Assembly: GCA_003990745.1 (NCBI GenBank)
Contig: RBNI01000533.1
Span: 1 to 29,668 of the forward strand
Direction of reading: 5' to 3'
Length of the DNA: 29,668 nucleotides
DNA from: Jimgerdemannia flammicorona
Taxonomy: Eukaryota; Mucoromycota; Endogonomycetes; Endogonales; Endogonaceae
Shown one piece after another: positions 27,621 to 29,668 of the stretch (within the stretch, counting starts at the first letter, position 1; each line of letters begins with the position of its first letter). Made by a program: the position numbers and the translations under genes. The notes beneath the pieces were generated by a model. It was not told where the DNA came from. It saw nothing but the letters and a program-made list of their open reading frames with translations, and made no database searches.

Positions 27621-28907
27621 ATTTGGGGGGAAGCTCTTAGAGGTTGGGGAGGTTGCCACATTTCTCTAGCATGGGTGTCGATCCTGAATGTCTACTGGTT
27701 CCCCAAGCTGTGGTATGTTGCTTATCATTTGGACTTTCCAGCCTGGGTGGTGAAGAGACTGATGAAACTGGCTAGAGATTGGATTTGGGCAGGGCAGCAG
27801 TCCCAGATCAGTTGGGACACTCTTGTATCACTAGTGGTTTGGGGATGGCTAGGCTTAGTGGATTTTCCTAAGAGGCTGTATTGTCTGTAAGCTTGGTGGT
27901 TGAAAAGGGCAGTTGAATCACAGGGAGGGGGCTGGGAGCCACTGATGCAGAAGGTGTGGGAGATGTGATTCTCCCCAAAAGAGTCCTTGGGAGATTTGCT
28001 ATCTCTGGTGGGTCTGAATGGAAGCTGACAGCTAAGATATAAGGACTTCTGGTGAGGGGTGGTGGATGGAGTGCACCAAATAGACCTATGCTGGTGAGAC
28101 AATGAGGGAGAGATGCTGTGGGGTTTGGCTATATAGTAATGGGACAGACTGCTTCTGGGGGGTGTTCTGCTTGCTGAGTTTGACATTGGTGAAGGAGTGG
28201 AGTATCAGTGGGGACTTGGTCAGGATCTATGGCCAAGTAGTTAGCAGGCAGTGAGGATTGGTGAGGAGTGGGACTGGGCAGGAGTCTGGTCATAGAGTGC
28301 TGAGGTACGGAGGTGGCTTCCTCCCAAGTTCTGGGTGTTATGGTGGTGGATGCTGTGGAGGAATATCATGTTGAATTTCCATGCTAGATATCTGGTAGAT
28401 GGTAGATAATTAGATTGTGAGGAGTGTTATAATATAGGGCAAGTTGGGGGATTTGTACAGATGCCAGAATATTGGCTGGGAGAGTGTGAGGTTCTGGGGG
28501 ACTTTTGGATAGTGGTAGGGGACTGGATGGGTGTAGAGAGGAGGCTGGATGGAGAGAGAGGTCGCTGGGAGGATTTGAAAACTTGGTTAGTGGGTGGAGT
28601 GGGCAATGGATGGCTCACTGTAGAGTGGGTACTACCTGTATAGGTAGGGTTGGCTGGACATTGGCTCTTTGTTTTTGAGGAGGGGTGGTAGATGGGTATG
28701 CAGGAGACATTGTTAAGATGGGAGGAGTTGTTGGGTGATTTGCTGACTGGGTGGTGGGTTGGTTGGGGTCCCCAGGGTGGGCAACATTACTGTCTGGAGG
28801 AAGGGATCTGTGTATGGAGTGGTAGGCAGGTGGTGATGGTGAATGACAAAGTAGTCTTTCATCAAGAAGAGGTGAGGAGAGGGGGACCCCCTAGGGAGAT
28901 TGCATAG
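27621..28907 (+). pseudogene. LINE ORF2 C-terminal region
   Basis: Continues from RT with a typical connection segment: LNVYWFPKLWYVAYHLDFPA, VKRLMKLARDWIWAGQQSQI, then LGLVDFPKR, as in LINEs where RT is followed by a region of the form PKlwyva...fiW...GGLGl. From about 27,900 to 28,907 the coding is broken by stops in all frames. Open pieces at 28,461-28,643 and 28,692-28,907 share the frame of 27,543-27,890. No RNase H motif was recognised. The last piece ends TAG at 28,905, about 75 bases before the poly(A). Confidence 0.55.
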
Positions 28908-28980
28908 GGGTAGGCTCAGTATATTATATAGAGGGTAGATGGAGTTTAAATAAAGGAAAGAGTCTGAGAGATAATAAAAA

Positions 28981-29011
28981 AAGAAAAAAAAAAAAAAAAA
29001 AAAAAAAAAAA
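28981..29011 (+). other. LINE poly(A) tail
   Basis: A run of A interrupted by a single G near 28,982, after GATAATAAAAAAAG. It lies at the 3' end of ORF2, so it marks the end of copy 2 and its insertion polarity. Confidence 0.7.
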
Positions 29012-29668
29012 GGTAAGAGAACTGATGAGCTGCAGGATATGCTGGAGGAGGATTGGGATAATTCAGAGAGGACCAATGCTGATGAGAATCAGGGTGTCAG
29101 GAGACAGGGGGTGGCCCTGGGAGTAGAGAAGGTATTAGAGATGAGAAATAGTTATAGATGATACTGATTAATATTATAGCTAATAAGCTAGGTGAGGTGG
29201 ATTTTCATATTATTAGTGAGATATACTGGAGTGATAACTTACAGAGAGAAGAGGTGGTACAAAAGCTCTAAAATGAGTTGATGGTGTCCCTACTGGAGAT
29301 AGAGAAGTATGAGGTAGATGATAATAGAGAGGCAGTACTTCTCATGATTGAAAATGATCATGTGACTTATTTGTGAGGCCCTAGGAAGGATTTGGCAAAG
29401 TGGTAGATAATGCATAAGGAATATAGGTCTTCCATGGAGGCACAGAATAGTGAGGACTGTCAGGAGATATTGGCGGTACTAATGCTCAGCAGAAAGAAGC
29501 AGATAAGCTTGAGGTATAAAGGAACTTAGATGTAACTGATGATATGATAAGTATGGAATATAGAGTGGGTGATTTATTTTCAAATATTATTCACTATGAA
29601 CAGTATAACTAGAATCTTCTTTTTAAATATCAATAAGTTATGGAGAGTGATTAGGTGTAGGGGGGGGG
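29012..29668 (+). mobile_element. LINE copy 3: ORF1 tail and ORF2 start (runs off window)
   Basis: Starts immediately after the poly(A) with GGTAAGAGAACTGATGAG, which resembles the end of ORF1 in copy 1 (GGTAAAAGAACTGATCAC at 23,794). An ATG at 29,597 opens MNSITRIFFLNIN, matching the ORF2 start of copy 2 (MNSITNIFSLNVN). Stops (TAG, TGA, TAA) break the preceding ORF1. The window ends in a run of eight G. Confidence 0.65.

Larger units (their letters stand above)
23930..29011 (+). mobile_element. LINE copy 2: ORF1, ORF2 and poly(A) tail
   Basis: The most complete of three head-to-tail copies. ORF1 region is at about 24,180-25,240, ORF2 from the ATG at 25,268 to about 28,907, and a poly(A) tail at 28,981-29,011. 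Composition is strongly G-rich and C-poor on the coding strand and almost free of CG. ORF2 carries an apurinic-type endonuclease, RT and a C-terminal region. RT blocks of the form NWRLIMLLDIDRKM and FFLDQEKAYD resemble the LINEs of agaricomycetes, which I infer but could not search. TAG is the commonest stop and frames shift several times, so it is dead. Confidence 0.8.

Noticed and set aside
27725..28186. Minus-strand ORF of 153 codons opposite the LINE C-terminal region
   Set aside because: Composition shadow; the RT connection motifs are on plus.
29661..29668. Run of eight G at the window end as a telomeric or G-quadruplex signal
   Set aside because: Only one run, at the cut edge; could be a homopolymer or assembly effect.

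Overview
The window looks like fungal nuclear DNA, most likely from a basidiomycete. The evidence is RAS2-type small GTPase genes, a non-LTR retrotransposon whose RT resembles those of agaricomycete elements, a DIRS-like tyrosine-recombinase element and a large Ty3/gypsy-type LTR element. No bacterial or organellar gene is visible. The organism assignment is inference from family resemblance only.

Composition splits the window in two. A central island of about 5.8 kb (roughly 4,990-10,810) has ordinary CpG content and carries the host genes. Both flanks are transposon DNA in which CpG is nearly gone; I see no CG dinucleotide at all from base 1 to 4,898. Reading frames in the flanks are broken mainly by stops that C-to-T or G-to-A transitions explain. 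This is the pattern expected from cytosine methylation plus deamination, or a RIP-like process.

Layout: (1) 1-4,987, a badly decayed LTR retrotransposon on the minus strand with gag, zinc-knuckle and protease remnants. (2) 4,988-10,715, an array of at least five copies of a RAS2-like unit (A, B, D on minus; E, C on plus). Two are intact: B (6,662-7,240) and C (9,838-10,413). A, D and E are broken. Copies share promoter and 3' flanking blocks, so they arose by DNA-level duplication, and D and E meet in an inverted junction near 9,061. The island also holds an unidentified pseudogene (8,027-8,445) and a possible very small spliced gene (7,482-7,647). (3) 10,716-12,434, a compact DIRS-like element: inverted terminal repeats, a tyrosine recombinase and an internal complementary region that joins copies of both outer ends. 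(4) 12,435-13,311, AT-rich repeat debris. (5) 13,312-21,956, a nearly complete 8.6-kb Ty3/gypsy-type element on minus with two LTRs of about 1.47 kb, PBS, PPT, gag, zinc knuckle, protease, a dUTPase domain between protease and RT, RT, RNase H and integrase. Its LTRs carry an open reading frame of their own just downstream of the LTR TATA box. (6) 21,957-29,668, three head-to-tail partial copies of one LINE family on plus, one ending in poly(A).

The points most worth a second look are: the dUTPase placement and LTR-borne ORF of the gypsy element; the 1.7-kb DIRS-like element that has a recombinase but no reverse transcriptase; the two intact Ras proteins, each with an altered G4 (NKxD) motif, copy C also altered in G5; and the CpG gradient across the DIRS-like element, which seems to record an old methylation boundary.
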